Below, piece after piece: positions 40,988 to 49,875 of a stretch of 64,000 nucleotides of DNA (within the stretch, counting starts at the first letter, position 1; each line of letters starts with the position of its first letter). Source of the DNA: Halomonas alkalicola (GTDB lineage Bacteria; Pseudomonadota; Gammaproteobacteria; Pseudomonadales; Halomonadaceae); contig NZ_CP131913.1 of the NCBI RefSeq assembly GCF_030704205.1, forward strand, positions 806,001 through 870,000. Direction: 5' to 3'. The notes under the pieces were generated by a model that was not told the DNA's origin, made no database searches, and worked only from the letters and a program-made list of their open reading frames with translations. A program made the position numbers and the translations under genes.

Positions 40988-41554
40988 TTACGTGCGCGGC
41001 AGGGTGACCCCCCGCTGCCCCATATACTTGCCGCCGCGGTCCTTGTAGGAGGTCTCGCACACCTCGTCGGACTCCAGGAAGAGCATCTGCGCCACGCCCT
41101 CGTTGGCGTAGATCTTGGCCGGCAGGTTGGTGGTGTTGGAGAACTCCAGGGTCACATGCCCCTCCCACTCCGGCTCCAGCGGCGTCACGTTGACGATGAT
41201 GCCGCAGCGCGCGTAGGTGGACTTGCCCAGGCAGATGGTCAGCACGCTGCGCGGGATACGGAAGTACTCCACGGTGCGCGCCAGGGCGAAGGAGTTGGGC
41301 GGAATCACGCAGACGTCGCCCTTGATGTCGACGAAGCTCTTCTCGTCGAAGGCCTTGGGGTCCACCACCGCCGAGTGGATGTTGGTGAACACCTTGAACT
41401 CGTCGGCACAGCGCACGTCGTAGCCGTAGCTGGAGGTGCCGTAGGAGATCACCCGACGGTCATTCACGTAGCGAACCTGGTCGGGCTCGAAGGGGTCGAT
41501 CATCCCCTCCTGCGCGGCCATGCGGCGGATCCACCTGTCGGACTTGATGCTCAT
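40988..41554 (-). CDS. dcd: dCTP deaminase
   Basis: 188 aa. It turns dCTP into dUTP for thymidylate synthesis. Family blocks present: [55 protein letters not shown] (split: KSTYARCGI and [12 protein letters not shown], catalytic Glu), and NEGVAQMLF. The start [13 protein letters not shown] at 41554 matches homologues. It lies next to apbC on the same strand, as in many gammaproteobacteria, with a ~100-base spacer. Confidence 0.96.
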   Translation of the reverse strand: MSIKSDRWIRRMAAQEGMIDPFEPDQVRYVNDRRVISYGTSSYGYDVRCADEFKVFTNIHSAVVDPKAFDEKSFVDIKGDVCVIPPNSFALARTVEYFRIPRSVLTICLGKSTYARCGIIVNVTPLEPEWEGHVTLEFSNTTNLPAKIYANEGVAQMLFLESDEVCETSYKDRGGKYMGQRGVTLPRT

Positions 41555-41655
41555 CGGGACATTTCCTGCTGAAGTGAAGTCTTGGGCCTGGGCGCCAGGC
41601 CGCGGGGCCACATGATAGCGGCCCCGGCCACGGGCGTCACCTCGACGCCGCGGGC

Positions 41656-42459
41656 TCAGTCGCTGAAGGAGATGCTGGGCCCCTCATCGGCCTGCGCCTG
41701 CACCTGCGCGGCCACCTGGCGGGCCATGTCGCGGAAGATGGCCGTCACCTCGCCGTCGGGTTCGGCGACCACCGTGGGCCGCCCGCCGTCGACCTGCTCG
41801 CGAATGGAGAGCGCCAGGGGCAGCCGGCCCAGCACCCGGGTCTCGTACTCTGCGGCGATGCGCTCGCCGCCCCCCTCGCCGAAGATCGGCTCGGCGTGGC
41901 CGCAGTTCGAGCAGACGTGGAGACTCATGTTCTCCACCACGCCGAGCACCGGCACCTTCACCTTGCGGAACATCTCGATCCCCTTGCGGGCGTCGAGCAG
42001 GGCGATGTCCTGGGGGGTGGTGACGATCACCGCGCCGTCCACCGGCACCTTCTGGGCCAGGGTCAGCTGGATGTCGCCGGTGCCCGGTGGCATGTCGATG
42101 AACAGGAAGTCCAGGTCATCCCACTGGGTCTGGGTCAGCAGCTGCTGGAAGGCACCGGCCACCATGGGCCCGCGCCATACCATGGGCTCCCGGGTGTCGA
42201 CCATGAAGGCCATGGACATCGCCTGGAGGCCGTGGGCCTCGAGCGGGTGCATGCGGTTCTCGCCGGCGGCCTGGGGCCGCACGCCCTCGCCTACCCCCAG
42301 CATCTGGGCCTGGCTGGGCCCGTGGATATCGGCATCCAGGATGCCGACCCGATAGCCTTCGGCCGCCATGGCCAGCGCCAGATTGACGGTGACGGTGGAC
42401 TTGCCCACGCCGCCCTTGCCGGATGCCACGGCGACGATATGCTTGACCCCTTCGATCAC
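41656..42459 (-). CDS. apbC: Iron-sulfur cluster carrier ATPase (Mrp/ApbC)
   Basis: 267 aa from a GTG at 42459, which follows GAGAGGAG by six bases; an ATG at 42531 would add 24 weakly conserved residues and has no ribosome site. The deviant Walker A motif [10 protein letters not shown] (~12) and the C-terminal cysteine pair in [17 protein letters not shown] (CxxC, ~195) are diagnostic. It binds and transfers 4Fe-4S clusters. It lacks the N-terminal DUF59 domain found in longer Mrp proteins. Confidence 0.9.
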   Translation of the reverse strand: MIEGVKHIVAVASGKGGVGKSTVTVNLALAMAAEGYRVGILDADIHGPSQAQMLGVGEGVRPQAAGENRMHPLEAHGLQAMSMAFMVDTREPMVWRGPMVAGAFQQLLTQTQWDDLDFLFIDMPPGTGDIQLTLAQKVPVDGAVIVTTPQDIALLDARKGIEMFRKVKVPVLGVVENMSLHVCSNCGHAEPIFGEGGGERIAAEYETRVLGRLPLALSIREQVDGGRPTVVAEPDGEVTAIFRDMARQVAAQVQAQADEGPSISFSD

Positions 42460-42566
42460 GGACTGCTCCTCTCGCTTGTCATCGGCCGGGGCCTGCGTCG
42501 CCGCCCCGCGCTGTCGGACCAGTATACCCATAGGGCCCGGCGCCGTCCCGGCTCCCCCAACGGCGA

Positions 42567-42588
42567 ACGGCGGGTCGAAGCCCGCCGT
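42567..42588 (-). terminator. Hairpin after the coiled-coil gene
   Basis: ACGGCGGG/CCCGCCGT stem around a TCGAAG-type loop, 27-48 bases past the coiled-coil gene's stop in its direction of transcription. Only a weak T-run follows. Confidence 0.5.
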
Positions 42589-42614
42589 CGCGCTGGCGCC
42601 ATCCCGGGAGATGA

Positions 42615-43631
42615 CTACTCCTCGTCGGCCTCTTCGGCGGTGACGCTGGCCTCGAGATCGGCCAGCTCGCTGCGCCAGGTGGCCAGCTGGGCCTCCAGGC
42701 GCTCGAGCTGCTGCTCGCGGCGCTCCGCCTCCGCCTCGATGGTGGCCACCTCGTCGCGGCCGATGCCGATGGCGATCATCAGGTCGTCGCGCTCGGCGCG
42801 GGCCTCCTGCACCTCGGCGCGAGCGGCGTCACGCTCGTCGCGGGCCTCGCCGACCTCCTCGGCGACCTCGTCGCGCCAGATCTCCAGCGCCTCGATCTCC
42901 TCCTCGAGGGCCTCGAGATGGGCCTGGCGCTCCTCGAGCTCGGCCTCGATGCCGGCCAGCCGCACCTCGGCCTCCTCGACCCGCTCACGCAGGGATTCGA
43001 GCTCGGCATCGGCCTCATCGCGAGCCGCCTCGGCCTGCTCGCGAGTGTCGACCGCCTGCTGGCGCTCCTCCTCGGCCTCCTGACGGGCGGCCTCCGCCTC
43101 CTGGCGTGACTCCTCGGCATCCTGGCGGGCGGCCTCGGCGTCGTCGCGCGCCTGTTCGACGGCCTCGACCTCCTCGCCCAGCGCCTCGAGCGCGGCCTGC
43201 AATTCGGCCTGCTGCGCCTCGAGGGCCTCGAGCTCCTCCTGGAGGCCATCGCGCTGCTCGGTGAGCGACTCGAGCTGCGCCTCGGCCTCGCCGATCTCGG
43301 CATTCAGACGCTCGAGCTCGCCGCGCGCCTCGGCCTGCTCCTCGGCCATGGCGGCCTCGGCGGCATCGCGCTCGTCCTGGAGTTCGGCCAGGCGCGCCTG
43401 CAGCGCCTCGATCTCCTCGCCGGCCTCGTCGCGCTCGTCGAGCTGACTGGCCAGCGTCTGGTTGCGCGACTCCAGCGCGGCGAGCTCCGCCTCCAGGGCC
43501 TCGCGAGCCTCACGATGAGAGCCGGAGTTGGACTGGGCGACGAGGGCCCAGATGACGGCGACGGCGGCGACGCCCGCCAGCCCCTTGACGCGGTTGTCCT
43601 TGAACGGTGATGTCTTGGAGGTTTCCGACAT
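42615..43631 (-). CDS. Membrane-anchored long coiled-coil protein
   Basis: 338 aa. A short cytoplasmic N-terminus leads to one membrane helix (GLAGVAAVAVIWALVAQ, ~17-33). Residues ~40-325 are almost pure heptad coiled coil, very rich in Glu, Ala, Arg and Gln, with many near-repeats such as EARQDAEESRQEAEAARQEA. The acidic composition fits a halophile. No enzymatic motif is visible. It could be a periplasmic or cytoplasmic spacer or scaffold. Family not recognised; the repetitive bases explain the many open frames on the other strand. Confidence 0.7.
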   Translation of the reverse strand: MSETSKTSPFKDNRVKGLAGVAAVAVIWALVAQSNSGSHREAREALEAELAALESRNQTLASQLDERDEAGEEIEALQARLAELQDERDAAEAAMAEEQAEARGELERLNAEIGEAEAQLESLTEQRDGLQEELEALEAQQAELQAALEALGEEVEAVEQARDDAEAARQDAEESRQEAEAARQEAEEERQQAVDTREQAEAARDEADAELESLRERVEEAEVRLAGIEAELEERQAHLEALEEEIEALEIWRDEVAEEVGEARDERDAARAEVQEARAERDDLMIAIGIGRDEVATIEAEAERREQQLERLEAQLATWRSELADLEASVTAEEADEE

Positions 43632-43809
43632 GGATGCATCCTCTCTGAGTCAACCTAGGGATCGGGACCGGCCGGCATGGGCCGAGCGGCCAAGCACTTC
43701 GAATCCTGCCCGGGTGGCGTTCAGGCGATCAGGATTCCAACCTACTGAAGCCCAGCATACAGAGGGGGTCTCACAGGGGAAAGGGACGGCGCCGGGGGAG
43801 GCTCAACGC
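43632..43809. other. Spacer upstream of the coiled-coil gene
   Basis: No gene, repeat or clear terminator is seen. It must carry the coiled-coil gene promoter and the 3' end of the S4-protein transcript. Confidence 0.4.
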
Positions 43810-44553
43810 TCAGAAGCGCTCCGCGGCCCTGAGAAACCGCCACTCGCCCACCGGCACCCGGCCCAGCGACACCCCGCCGATGCGCAGCCGGCGGGTGGCG
43901 ACCACGGTCAGCCCCACGGCCCGGCACATCAGCGCAAGCTGGCCGGGCACCATGCCCTTCAGCGCGAAGCGCAGGCGAGTCTCGCTCTGCCAGCTGACCT
44001 TGCCGGGCGCCAGCCGTCGTCCCGGCACCGCCGTGCCATCCCGCAGCGATGCGAGCTGACGCTCGTCCAGGCTGCCGATCACCTCCACCTGCCATTCCTC
44101 TTCCAGGCGCGTCCGCCCCTCCTCGAGACGCCGCGCCACCCCGCGATCCTGGGTGAACACCAGCAGCCCCTCCTCGCCGGGGGCCAGCGGCAGCAGCGTG
44201 GTCAGGCCGCGAAAGTGCGCCTTGAGAGGAGCCTGGCCTGCGGGGTCCTCGGCCCAGTGGGTGGCCTTGCGGATCAGCCGCCTGGCCAGGTCCTCGCCTT
44301 CGGCCCCGGCCTCGGCGGCAGCGATGTCGGCGGGCGCATTGAACAGCAGGGTGGCCGGCGGGATCTCCCGGGGCGTGGCGCCGGGGGCGAGCTCGATACG
44401 CTCATCGGCGACCTTGAACTGGGGCTCCTCGACGATGCGGCCATCGACCCTCACCCAGCCACCGGCGATATAGAGCTCGGCCTCGCGGCGCGAACAGGGC
44501 AGCTCGCGGGCCAGCCGCTTGGAGAGCCGCTCACCGGCGTCCGTGTCACTCAT
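43810..44553 (-). CDS. RsuA/RluF-like S4-domain protein lacking the catalytic Asp motif
   Basis: 247 aa. An N-terminal S4 RNA-binding domain (RLSKRLARELPCSRREAELY ~9-28, WVRVDGR) is followed by a pseudouridine-synthase-like domain. Active members have GRLDxxTxGLLLLT with the catalytic Asp; here the aligned segment reads LLPLAPGEEGLLVFTQD (~120-136), with no Asp at that place. Later blocks (PGRRLAPGKV, LRFALKGMVPGQLALMCRAVGL, LRIGGVSLG) follow the family. It is probably an RNA-binding homologue with no or changed activity. Last gene of a three-gene unit, overlapping the DUF2459-like gene by four bases. Confidence 0.8.
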   Translation of the reverse strand: MSDTDAGERLSKRLARELPCSRREAELYIAGGWVRVDGRIVEEPQFKVADERIELAPGATPREIPPATLLFNAPADIAAAEAGAEGEDLARRLIRKATHWAEDPAGQAPLKAHFRGLTTLLPLAPGEEGLLVFTQDRGVARRLEEGRTRLEEEWQVEVIGSLDERQLASLRDGTAVPGRRLAPGKVSWQSETRLRFALKGMVPGQLALMCRAVGLTVVATRRLRIGGVSLGRVPVGEWRFLRAAERF

Positions 44554-45173
44554 GTTTCATCCTTCTGCTGATCGATGGGGTGGGGTGGCGCCTCGAGGCG
44601 CCAGTTGGAGAGCCAGGGGATGCCCCGCACCTCCACATCCAGGCTGCGCAGCCAGCGGGCGGTGACCAGGTTGGACTGGTGGGTCAGCCAGTAGGCGCGG
44701 GGATAGGGCACGAAGGCGAGATCGAACTCCTCGCTGTAGACCGGCGCGACGCCTGGCGCCTCGAAGTGGGCATCCAGACGGCGCTTGAGGGCCACCACCC
44801 GGGCCTCTTCGGCCACCAGCGGATAGACCCGCACCAGCCCTTCCGGGGCGAGGCCTGCCAGCTCGCCCCGGGTAGTGATCGTCTCGTGCACGCCGCGCCC
44901 CAGGCCGCTGGCGGTGGGCCAGAGCAGGGCCGAGGCACCGGCCAGCAGGTGGCGCTCGCCCTCCACGTACCAGCGCCACTCGCCGTAGCTGTAGCGCACC
45001 ATGCCGCCCTCCCGGCGTGGCAGCACCAGGCTGGCGTGGCGGCCGTGGTCGAGCAGGTAGACCGTCACCGGCGCCACGCTGGCCTCCGGCGGAGTCAGCC
45101 GACCGGCACAGCCGACCAGGCCCAGCAGGGCGAGCAGCAGCGCTCCCCGGATCAGCGCGCTCGAGATGCCCAT
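44550..45173 (-). CDS. DUF2459-like lipoprotein
   Basis: 207 aa. The N-terminus (LIRGALLLALLGLVGCAG) has a lipobox with Cys ~22. The body resembles the DUF2459/urease-region family (VTVYLLDHGRHASLVLP, YSYGEWRWYVEG, WLTHQSNLVTARWLRSLDV). The biochemical role of the family is unknown. It starts one base after the stop of the spermidine-synthase-like gene and overlaps the S4 protein gene, so the three are one transcript. Confidence 0.7.
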   Translation of the reverse strand: MGISSALIRGALLLALLGLVGCAGRLTPPEASVAPVTVYLLDHGRHASLVLPRREGGMVRYSYGEWRWYVEGERHLLAGASALLWPTASGLGRGVHETITTRGELAGLAPEGLVRVYPLVAEEARVVALKRRLDAHFEAPGVAPVYSEEFDLAFVPYPRAYWLTHQSNLVTARWLRSLDVEVRGIPWLSNWRLEAPPHPIDQQKDET

Positions 45174-45174
45174 C

Positions 45175-45849
45175 TCAATGGGCCAGCCAGATGCAGTGCT
45201 TGGCCCCCTTGCCGGGGCGATGGGCGCGCACCGTGACCGTCTCGACCAGCAGGCCGACCCGGCGCAGGCGCTCGGTGAAGGCCGGATCCTGGCCCGCCGA
45301 CCACACCGCCAGCACGCCGTCGGGGCGCAGCGCCGCCTGGGCGGCGGCGAGCCCCTTGGGCGAGTAGAGCCAGTCGTTCTCGCGCCGGGTCAGCCCCTCG
45401 GGACCGTTGTCCACGTCGAGCATGATGGCGTCGAAGCCGCCGGGCTCGCGGCGCAGCAGCTCGCCCACGTCGCCCACGCTGACCCGGGTGCGCGGATCGT
45501 CGAGGGGGTAGCCGGCGGCGGCGCCGAGCGGTCCCCGGTTCCACTCCACCACCCCCGGCACCAGCTCGGCCACCACCACCTCGGCGTCCTCCCCCAGGGC
45601 GGCCAGCGCCGCGGCCAGGGTGAAGCCCATGCCCAGCCCACCCACCAGCACCCGGGCCGCGGGACGCTCGGCGATGCGCTGGCAGGCGAGCTCGGCGAGG
45701 GCATCCTCGGAGCCGTGCAGGCGCGTGTTCATCAGCTCGCCGGCGGTGCCGGCGATGCGGATGGAGAATTCATCATTGCGCCGCAGCAGGCGCAGCTCGG
45801 TGCCCTTGCCGGGAATGCTGGCGGTGCCGATCAGTTCGAACTTGGCCAT
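45175..45849 (-). CDS. Spermidine-synthase-like methyltransferase-fold protein
   Basis: 224 aa. A Rossmann fold with RVLVGGLGMGFTLAAALAAL (~67, nucleotide loop), VVVAELVPGVVEWN and FDAIMLDVDNGPEGL (~140) matches short spermidine-synthase-like proteins. It lacks a full N-terminal beta-barrel of true SpeE, so polyamine synthesis is not assured. The start MAKFELIGTASIPGKG at 45849 is the family-type N-terminus. First gene of a three-gene minus-strand unit. Confidence 0.8.
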   Translation of the reverse strand: MAKFELIGTASIPGKGTELRLLRRNDEFSIRIAGTAGELMNTRLHGSEDALAELACQRIAERPAARVLVGGLGMGFTLAAALAALGEDAEVVVAELVPGVVEWNRGPLGAAAGYPLDDPRTRVSVGDVGELLRREPGGFDAIMLDVDNGPEGLTRRENDWLYSPKGLAAAQAALRPDGVLAVWSAGQDPAFTERLRRVGLLVETVTVRAHRPGKGAKHCIWLAH

Positions 45850-45942
45850 GGTCTCTCGCTGGCGATGGAAGATGGAGGGCGGAACCCAGCGGCCGCTGGC
45901 GCCTCGAAGGTCAGGTCCACACCCGGCCAACGAGGAGTCCCG

Positions 45943-46980
45943 ATGCCGACCCCGCGCCCCCTGAGTGCCCTTCGTCCCCTGCTGGGGGGACTCATTATGC
46001 TGGCAGTCGCCGCGGCTTGCCATGCGCAGGCCGGGGAGGCGTCACCACCGCCCCTCGGCCAGGCCGGCCTGGAGCGCCTCGACGCCCAGGCGTCGCGCCT
46101 GGAGAGGCTGCACGCCCTGGTGGTGGCCGAGCAGGGCGAGATCCGCTTCGAGCGCGCCTATGGCGGCCCCGGGGTCGACCAGCCGGCCAACATCAAGTCG
46201 CTCTCCAAGACGGTGCTGGCGGCCCTGGTCGGCGCCGCCATCCAGGCGGGCATCATCGACTCCCCCGACCGCCCGGTCGCCGAGCTGCTCGGCTCCCGAG
46301 TGCCCGCCGGCGCCGACCCGCGAGTGAGGGAGATCACCGTCGGCCACCTGCTGTCGCTGCAGGCCGGCCTCGAGCGCACCTCCGGCGCCAACTACGGCAG
46401 CTGGGTGGCGAGCCCCGACTGGGTGCGCGACGCCCTCTCGCGCCCCTTCGTCGACGAGCCGGGCGGGCGCATGCTCTACTCCACCGGCTCGAGCCATCTG
46501 CTCTCCGCGGCGCTGACCCGCGCCGGCGGCGAGAGCACCCTGGCGCTGGCACGGCGGCTGCTGGGCGAGCCGCTCGACATCGCCATTCCCGCCTGGCCCC
46601 GAGATCCCCAGGGGGTCTACTTCGGCGGCAACGACATGCAGCTCTCGCCGCGGGCGCTGGTGAGAATCGGCGAGCTCTACCGCCTGGACGGCGTCATCGA
46701 TGGCACCCGGGTGCTGCCCGAGGGGTGGGTCGAGGCCTCCTGGCAGCCGCGGGGCCGCTCGCCCTGGACCGGAGACGGCTATGGGTACGGCTGGTTCGTC
46801 ACCGAGCTCGCCGGCGAGGCCGCCTACTACGGCCGCGGCTTCGGCGGTCAGGCGCTCTATGTGATTCCCGGAAGGGGGCTGACCGTGGCAATCACCTCAG
46901 ACCCCGAGCCACCCTCCCCCGGCGGCCAGTTCCAACAGACGCTGCACGCCCTCGTCGAGGGCATGCTGGGAGCGCCTTGA
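45943..46980 (+). CDS. Exported serine hydrolase (class C beta-lactamase fold)
   Basis: 345 aa. A signal sequence (LLGGLIMLAVAAACHAQA, ~13-30) targets export; the Cys could allow lipid attachment. The fold's motifs are visible: SLSK (SxxK nucleophile, ~88), YSTGSSHLLS (YxS/N, ~180) and near the end YGRGFGGQALYVIPG (HxG-like). Members are esterases, peptidases or penicillin-binding-like enzymes; resistance cannot be inferred. GAGGAG seven bases before ATG supports the start. Divergent from the spermidine-synthase-like gene. Confidence 0.82.
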   Translation: MPTPRPLSALRPLLGGLIMLAVAAACHAQAGEASPPPLGQAGLERLDAQASRLERLHALVVAEQGEIRFERAYGGPGVDQPANIKSLSKTVLAALVGAAIQAGIIDSPDRPVAELLGSRVPAGADPRVREITVGHLLSLQAGLERTSGANYGSWVASPDWVRDALSRPFVDEPGGRMLYSTGSSHLLSAALTRAGGESTLALARRLLGEPLDIAIPAWPRDPQGVYFGGNDMQLSPRALVRIGELYRLDGVIDGTRVLPEGWVEASWQPRGRSPWTGDGYGYGWFVTELAGEAAYYGRGFGGQALYVIPGRGLTVAITSDPEPPSPGGQFQQTLHALVEGMLGAP

Positions 46981-47040
46981 ACAGGAATAACGTCACAGAA
47001 AGGGGGGCGATTCCCCCCCGTGGAGGCCCCACGCGGGTAG

Positions 47041-47065
47041 CGGCATCGGCATCGGCATCGGCATC
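47041..47065 (+). repeat. CGGCAT short tandem repeat
   Basis: Four copies of CGGCAT in a row, 85 bases before the YihY-family gene's chosen start. Six-base units can change number by slippage and here would lie in the leader. Confidence 0.7.
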
Positions 47066-47149
47066 CGGGTGATCATCGCGCGCATGCGGTTGGCCGGCGG
47101 GCAGCGGGGAGGCGTATCATGCCTGCAGCGCACAAGGATGGCAGTCCCC

Positions 47150-48076
47150 ATGGCACGAATCCGCACAACGCGACCCAGCGCCTTCCCCCTGCTGCCCCGG
47201 GTAGCACGCTTCCTGTGGCGGGTGCTCACCGCCTTCCTGCGCAACCGCGGCATCCTGCTGGCCGGGGGGGTGGGCTACAACATCCTGCTCTCCATCGTGC
47301 CGCTGTTTGCGCTGCTGGTGGTGCTGCTGGCCCGGGTGGTGGACGAGGCGCACCTGCTCGGAGTGCTGAGCATCCAGGCCCAGCACCTGGCCCCGGCCCA
47401 CGCCGAGGTGCTGCTGGAGGCGGTGCGCGCCCTGCTCGACACCCGCGAGGTGATCGGCATCCTCGGCTTCCCGATCCTGCTGCTGTTCAGCTCCTTCGCC
47501 TTCCGCATGCTGGAGGACGCCCTGGCGATCATCTTCCATGCCCCGGACACCCACCATCACGGCCGCAGCGCCTGGGTCTCGGTGCTGCTGCCCTATGCCT
47601 TCATGGTGGTGCTGGGGGCGGGGCTGATGGCGCTGACCCTGCTGGTTAGCCTGCTCAGCTCGGTCAACGCGCTATGGCTGGCGCTCTTCGACCGCGAACT
47701 GCCGCTGGCCGGACTCTCGGATCCGGTGCTCAACCTGGCCAGCTTCTTCGGGGTCTTCCTGCTCTTCAGCGCCATCTACAAGGTGCTGCCGGTGGTCAAG
47801 GTCGCCCTGCGCCGGGCGGTGATCGGCGGCCTGGTGGCCGCCCTGCTGTGGGGGGGGGTGCGCCTGCTGCTGGTCTACTACTTCGCCAACATCTCCTTCG
47901 TCAACGCCGTCTACGGCTCCCTGGCCACCCTGATCGTGATGCTGCTGAGCCTGGAGGTGGGGGCCATCATCCTGCTGCTGGGCGCCCAGGTGATCGCCGA
48001 GCTGGAGCACAACGCCCGCCAGGGGTTGGCGTGGCACATCGACCCCCGCCGCCAGGCCGTCACCCATGTAGAGTAA
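47150..48076 (+). CDS. YihY/BrkB-family inner-membrane protein
   Basis: About 308 aa with six membrane helices. The family core is clear: LLAGGVGYNILLSIVPLFAL (~36-55), FRMLEDALAIIFHA (~115), FGVFLLFSAIYKVLPVVKVA and a C-terminal EVGAIILLLGAQVIAELEH. Once called RNase BN, the family is now viewed as membrane proteins of uncertain, perhaps transport, function. Several ATGs lie near the 5' end (47069, 47138, 47150); 47150 gives the usual basic N-terminus but has only a weak ribosome site. Confidence 0.85.
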   Translation: MARIRTTRPSAFPLLPRVARFLWRVLTAFLRNRGILLAGGVGYNILLSIVPLFALLVVLLARVVDEAHLLGVLSIQAQHLAPAHAEVLLEAVRALLDTREVIGILGFPILLLFSSFAFRMLEDALAIIFHAPDTHHHGRSAWVSVLLPYAFMVVLGAGLMALTLLVSLLSSVNALWLALFDRELPLAGLSDPVLNLASFFGVFLLFSAIYKVLPVVKVALRRAVIGGLVAALLWGGVRLLLVYYFANISFVNAVYGSLATLIVMLLSLEVGAIILLLGAQVIAELEHNARQGLAWHIDPRRQAVTHVE

Positions 48077-48114
48077 TAGGGCAGCGCCGGGGGTGAGAAG
48101 GCCCGCAGGCGCCC

Positions 48115-48342
48115 TCAGCGACGGGAGGACTCCGAACCGCCCTGGCGCAGCCGGCGGATCAGACCCATCAGGCTCTTGCCGCTGATCATGCCCAGCAGGT
48201 AGATCGCCACCAGCAGCAGGGCCAGGGGCAGCGACAGGCTCCAGGTCAGGAAGCGCACCTCCACCACGGCGATGTTCTGCACGAAGAGAATCAGTACCAG
48301 GGCCGTGATGATCAGCTTCACGGCCAGCAGCAGCTTGTCCAT
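48115..48342 (-). CDS. LapA-domain (DUF1049) small membrane protein
   Basis: 75 aa. Two membrane helices (LLLAVKLIITALVLILFVQN and LPLALLLVAIYLLGMISGK) with the family's NIAVVEVRFLTWSLSLPL between them, then a basic tail. LapA proteins take part in lipopolysaccharide assembly control with LapB in E. coli; no lapB is adjacent here. The start MDKLLLAVKLI (48342) is chosen over a longer frame with unrelated N-terminal residues. Confidence 0.85.
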   Translation of the reverse strand: MDKLLLAVKLIITALVLILFVQNIAVVEVRFLTWSLSLPLALLLVAIYLLGMISGKSLMGLIRRLRQGGSESSRR

Positions 48343-48456
48343 GCCCGCTCTCCTTGTCGAATCGGCCCTTCCAAGCTGGTCGGTGAGCCTCGCCCTGTCA
48401 AGGCGCCCCCCGCCGCAGGGCCGGGACGCCATCAGAAGGTAGAGAGCCTTCAGCCG

Positions 48457-49875
48457 TCAGAAGGTAGAGAGCCCGGTGGCCTCCATGATCCGGTAGCGCC
48501 AGCGCTGCCAGACGGTGGCGTCATCGTGTGCCGCGAAGGGCTCGCTGGTGGTGCGCTCCGGGGAGCTCTGCCAGCGGCGCTCGAAGAAGGCCGCGGCCTG
48601 CTCGAGGGCCGGCGAGCCGGGGGCGTCCAGCAGCCGGACGCTGGTCTCCAGGTTGAGGTTGTCGAGGTTGCGCCGGGTGAAGTTGGCCGAGCCGAGGATC
48701 AGCTCCGCCTCGCCCCCCCGGGCGGGTCGGCGCAGCAGCAGCTTGCTGTGGCACTGCTCGCCCCGGGTGGCGCACCAGCGCACCGCGATGCCCGCCTCGA
48801 CGAGCTCGCGGGCCACCGGCCGGTTGGGGATGCCGCCCTTCTCCAGGCCGAAGGCGTCGCGATTGAGGTCCAGCAGGGCGCGCACCTCGGCGCCCCGCTG
48901 CCTGGCCCGCTTGAGCGCCTCGATCACCTCGCGGTGGGAGAGGTAGAAGACCGCCAGGTCGAGGCGATCCCCCTCGCCGCTGGCCCCGATGGCGGCCAGC
49001 AGGGCATCGCGGATCGCCCCTTCGGTGAGCACCTGTAGCCTTCCACCCTCGGGGGTGGGCGGGGCCGGCCGTGGCCCCGGGCCCGGCAGGCGGACGCCGG
49101 ACCAGGCGGCGACCGTGCGCTCGGAGGCCAGCAGGTCCAGGGCGGCGGCCCCCGCGAAGCGCAGGGCCACGTTGCCGTGGAGGCTGCTGGCGTCGTGGGG
49201 GTTGGCGGAGGTCACCAGCCCCGCCCAGCCCTCGCCGCGATCCACCACCAGGGTCTTGCGATGGTTGGCGTTGAAGTTGAGCAGCGCCAGGTAGCTGCGC
49301 AGGGTGACCCGTCCGGGCCCCAGGGCATTGGGCAGCCAGCCGCCACGGGCGCTGTTGCCGAGCCAGCGCGCCCCCAGGCACCAGAGGCCCGACCACAGGG
49401 GGTTGGAGGCGCGCAGCCGATCGAGGTCGGTCAGCACCACCTCGATGCCGGCGTGGCGCAGCACCGCCAGGTGATCGGGCTCGATGCCGCCGTAGAGCGT
49501 ATTGAGCGGATCGCTGATCACCACCACCTGGAGCTCGGGATGATCGCACTTGCGCTCGACCAGGGCGTCGGTCAGCTCGGCACTGAGCGGCCGCAGGCCG
49601 TCGGCGTCGCCGGCGAAGTCGTTGAACAGGAAGATATCCAGCACCACCAGGCGCCGGGCCTGACCGATCAGCGCCAGCACCTCGTCGAAGATGACCTGCT
49701 CGAGGCGACGCTCCCCCGCCGCATCGAACCAGGACTCGTCGGCCAGGAAGCGCACCTCATCGGCCGCGCGCTGCGGCCAGGCCACGCCGACGCCCGCCGG
49801 CAGCGGCTTGACGCGCTGCCAGAGGCCCATGGCGACCCAGGCCGCCAGCGCCGCCGTCACGATCCATGGCCACAT
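48457..49875 (-). CDS. Phospholipase-D-superfamily protein (cardiolipin-synthase-like)
   Basis: 472 aa. An N-terminal membrane helix (WPWIVTAALAAWVAMGLW, ~2-19) anchors a double PLD-fold body. HKD motifs: NANHRKTLVVDRGEGW (~212) and QCHSKLLLRRP (~395) with GSANFTRRNLDN after it. The second keeps His and Lys, while the Asp spacing is diverged. Closest functional idea is phospholipid transfer such as cardiolipin synthesis; a hydrolase is also possible. It has a start at 49875 just inside a longer frame. Confidence 0.8.
   Translation of the reverse strand: MWPWIVTAALAAWVAMGLWQRVKPLPAGVGVAWPQRAADEVRFLADESWFDAAGERRLEQVIFDEVLALIGQARRLVVLDIFLFNDFAGDADGLRPLSAELTDALVERKCDHPELQVVVISDPLNTLYGGIEPDHLAVLRHAGIEVVLTDLDRLRASNPLWSGLWCLGARWLGNSARGGWLPNALGPGRVTLRSYLALLNFNANHRKTLVVDRGEGWAGLVTSANPHDASSLHGNVALRFAGAAALDLLASERTVAAWSGVRLPGPGPRPAPPTPEGGRLQVLTEGAIRDALLAAIGASGEGDRLDLAVFYLSHREVIEALKRARQRGAEVRALLDLNRDAFGLEKGGIPNRPVARELVEAGIAVRWCATRGEQCHSKLLLRRPARGGEAELILGSANFTRRNLDNLNLETSVRLLDAPGSPALEQAAAFFERRWQSSPERTTSEPFAAHDDATVWQRWRYRIMEATGLSTF

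Noticed and set aside
42615..43631. Arg/Ser-rich open frames on both strands of the coiled-coil gene
   Set aside because: They are out-of-frame readings of the repetitive GAG/GCC-rich coding sequence.
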